64,000 bases of DNA from Bacillota bacterium. GTDB taxonomy: Bacteria; Bacillota; Clostridia; Christensenellales; Aristaeellaceae. The stretch spans positions 1 through 64,000 of the forward strand of contig JAEYOW010000007.1 in assembly GCA_023411375.1 (NCBI GenBank), read 5' to 3'. The translations under genes were made by a program, and so were the position numbers. Shown piece after piece: positions 63,508 to 64,000 of this stretch. The notes beneath the pieces were generated by a model. The model did no database searches. It was not told the origin of the DNA and worked only from the letters and a program-made list of their open reading frames with translations. The stretch's first letter is position 1. Every line of letters begins with the position of its first letter.

Positions 63508-63537
63508 CGGAGCCTGCCGGAAAACCGGCAGGCTCCG
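63508..63537 (+). promoter_or_regulatory. intercistronic hairpin after opp binding protein
   Basis: CGGAGCCTGCCGG-AAAA-CCGGCAGGCTCCG: perfect 13-bp stem, no T-tract. As in the sugar operon, it lies between binding-protein and permease genes, suggesting message protection or partial termination. The 222-bp gap holds no other feature. Confidence 0.65.
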
Positions 63538-63685
63538 CCGTGTGTGCGGCGTGGCGAGAGGGTTTAGGCATTTCAACTCAATCGCATTTATCATGAAATT
63601 CGAAAATTCAAGCGCACCGCGCTTTTGACGGCATAAAGACCAGGTTGGTAGGTTCAATTCAGATTTTCGGGAGGAGGTGAGCCGA

Positions 63686-64000
63686 ATGAAAAAGTACATT
63701 CTCAAGCGCGTACTCATCAGCATCGTCATTTTGTTTTTCGTGTCCATGGTCATCTATGGTATCATGCGCTGTATTCCAACATCCTTTGTGGAAAAGATGG
63801 CGATGGAGCGCGCGCAGATGCCCGGCAGCAAAAGCTATTCGGATTGGCTTGAGCAGCTCAACGCGCTGTATGGGATGGATGGCAATATTGTTACAGGCTT
63901 TTTCAACTGGCTCGGCAAGGCAATACAGGGTGACTTCGGCGATTCATGGAAGTTTACCGTTCCCGTTGTGGATAAATTTAAACAGGTGATATGGGATTCG
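63686..64000 (+). CDS. OppB/DppB-type permease, cut by window end
   Basis: The first 105 codons are open to the window edge. MKKYILKRVLISIVILFFVS is the OppB/DppB N-terminal TM, followed by IYGIMRCIPTSF, LNALYGMDGNIVTGFFNWLG and GDFGDSWKFTVPV, all typical of peptide ABC permeases. GGGAGGAGGTGAGCC precedes the ATG. It continues the operon of the binding protein. Confidence 0.9.
   Translation, partial: MKKYILKRVLISIVILFFVSMVIYGIMRCIPTSFVEKMAMERAQMPGSKSYSDWLEQLNALYGMDGNIVTGFFNWLGKAIQGDFGDSWKFTVPVVDKFKQVIWDS

Noticed and set aside
61085..63571. 828-codon open frame antisense to the peptide-binding protein
   Set aside because: Same cause: shadow of a well-supported binding protein, rich in Gly/Val/Leu, without SD or domains.
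63640..63670. tRNA T-loop-like GGTTCAATTC
   Set aside because: No acceptor stem or anticodon arm can be built around it.

Overview
The window comes from a high-GC, probably spore-forming member of the Clostridia (Firmicutes). The evidence is the gene order rimP-nusA-ylxR-ylxQ-infB-rbfA-nrnA-truB-ribF-rpsO-pnp-M16 protease, the cluster yqfC-yqfD-phoH-pgpH-ybeY/cdd-era, a SpoIID-like lytic enzyme, SD-rich translation starts and promoters with 16-18 bp spacers. A Christensenellales/Oscillospirales-type lineage would fit, but that is inference; no rRNA is present to fix it. No tRNA, rRNA, CRISPR array or phage was found.

Layout. 0-5.4 kb: a DUF3795 protein, then a MarR regulator with a promoter/operator and an asymmetric heterodimeric ABC exporter. 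5.5-13.9 kb: a PocR-AraC regulator broken by one in-frame TGA, divergent from a sugar operon (binding protein, two permeases, a DUF5107-TPR protein, a sugar nucleotidyltransferase and a NahK-like anomeric kinase). The operon has no ATPase of its own, so a shared MsiK-type ATPase is likely. 13.9-14.8 kb: a PflX-like radical SAM protein. 15-28.6 kb: the translation/RNA-metabolism operons, with long leaders ahead of rimP and rpsO. 28.7-30.4 kb: a DUF3267 membrane protein and a SpoIID-like lipoprotein.

30.6-38 kb is a lower-GC block on the minus strand: a LytS-type histidine kinase, a SARP-type response regulator, a one-domain receiver protein with Glu at the phosphoacceptor position, and a 1.1 kb-codon sortase-anchored beta-helix adhesin. 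A heptamer direct repeat with a 4-bp spacer lies just before the -10 of the receiver-adhesin unit, the arrangement expected of a SARP target. A 112-bp inverted-repeat element and a complete IS3-family insertion sequence lie next to it.

38-50 kb holds a ferritin-like protein, an aldose-epimerase-like protein, an L,D-transpeptidase, the era/ybeY-cdd/pgpH/phoH/yqfD/yqfC cluster and a sodium:solute symporter. 50-58.5 kb holds an OmpR/HisKA two-component system behind an erythromycin-esterase-like protein, a pyridoxal kinase, the ACT-UPF0210 pair and a membrane-bound LtaS-like sulfatase-fold enzyme. 58.6-64 kb holds an M32 carboxypeptidase, an unrecognised membrane protein, and an oligopeptide ABC system whose first permease runs off the window edge.

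Most of the core is standard. The best candidates for something new are the SARP-controlled receiver-adhesin module, the DUF5107/NTP-transferase/NahK sugar salvage operon, the ferritin-like protein, the RibF with an eroded kinase half, and several structured leaders and hairpins.
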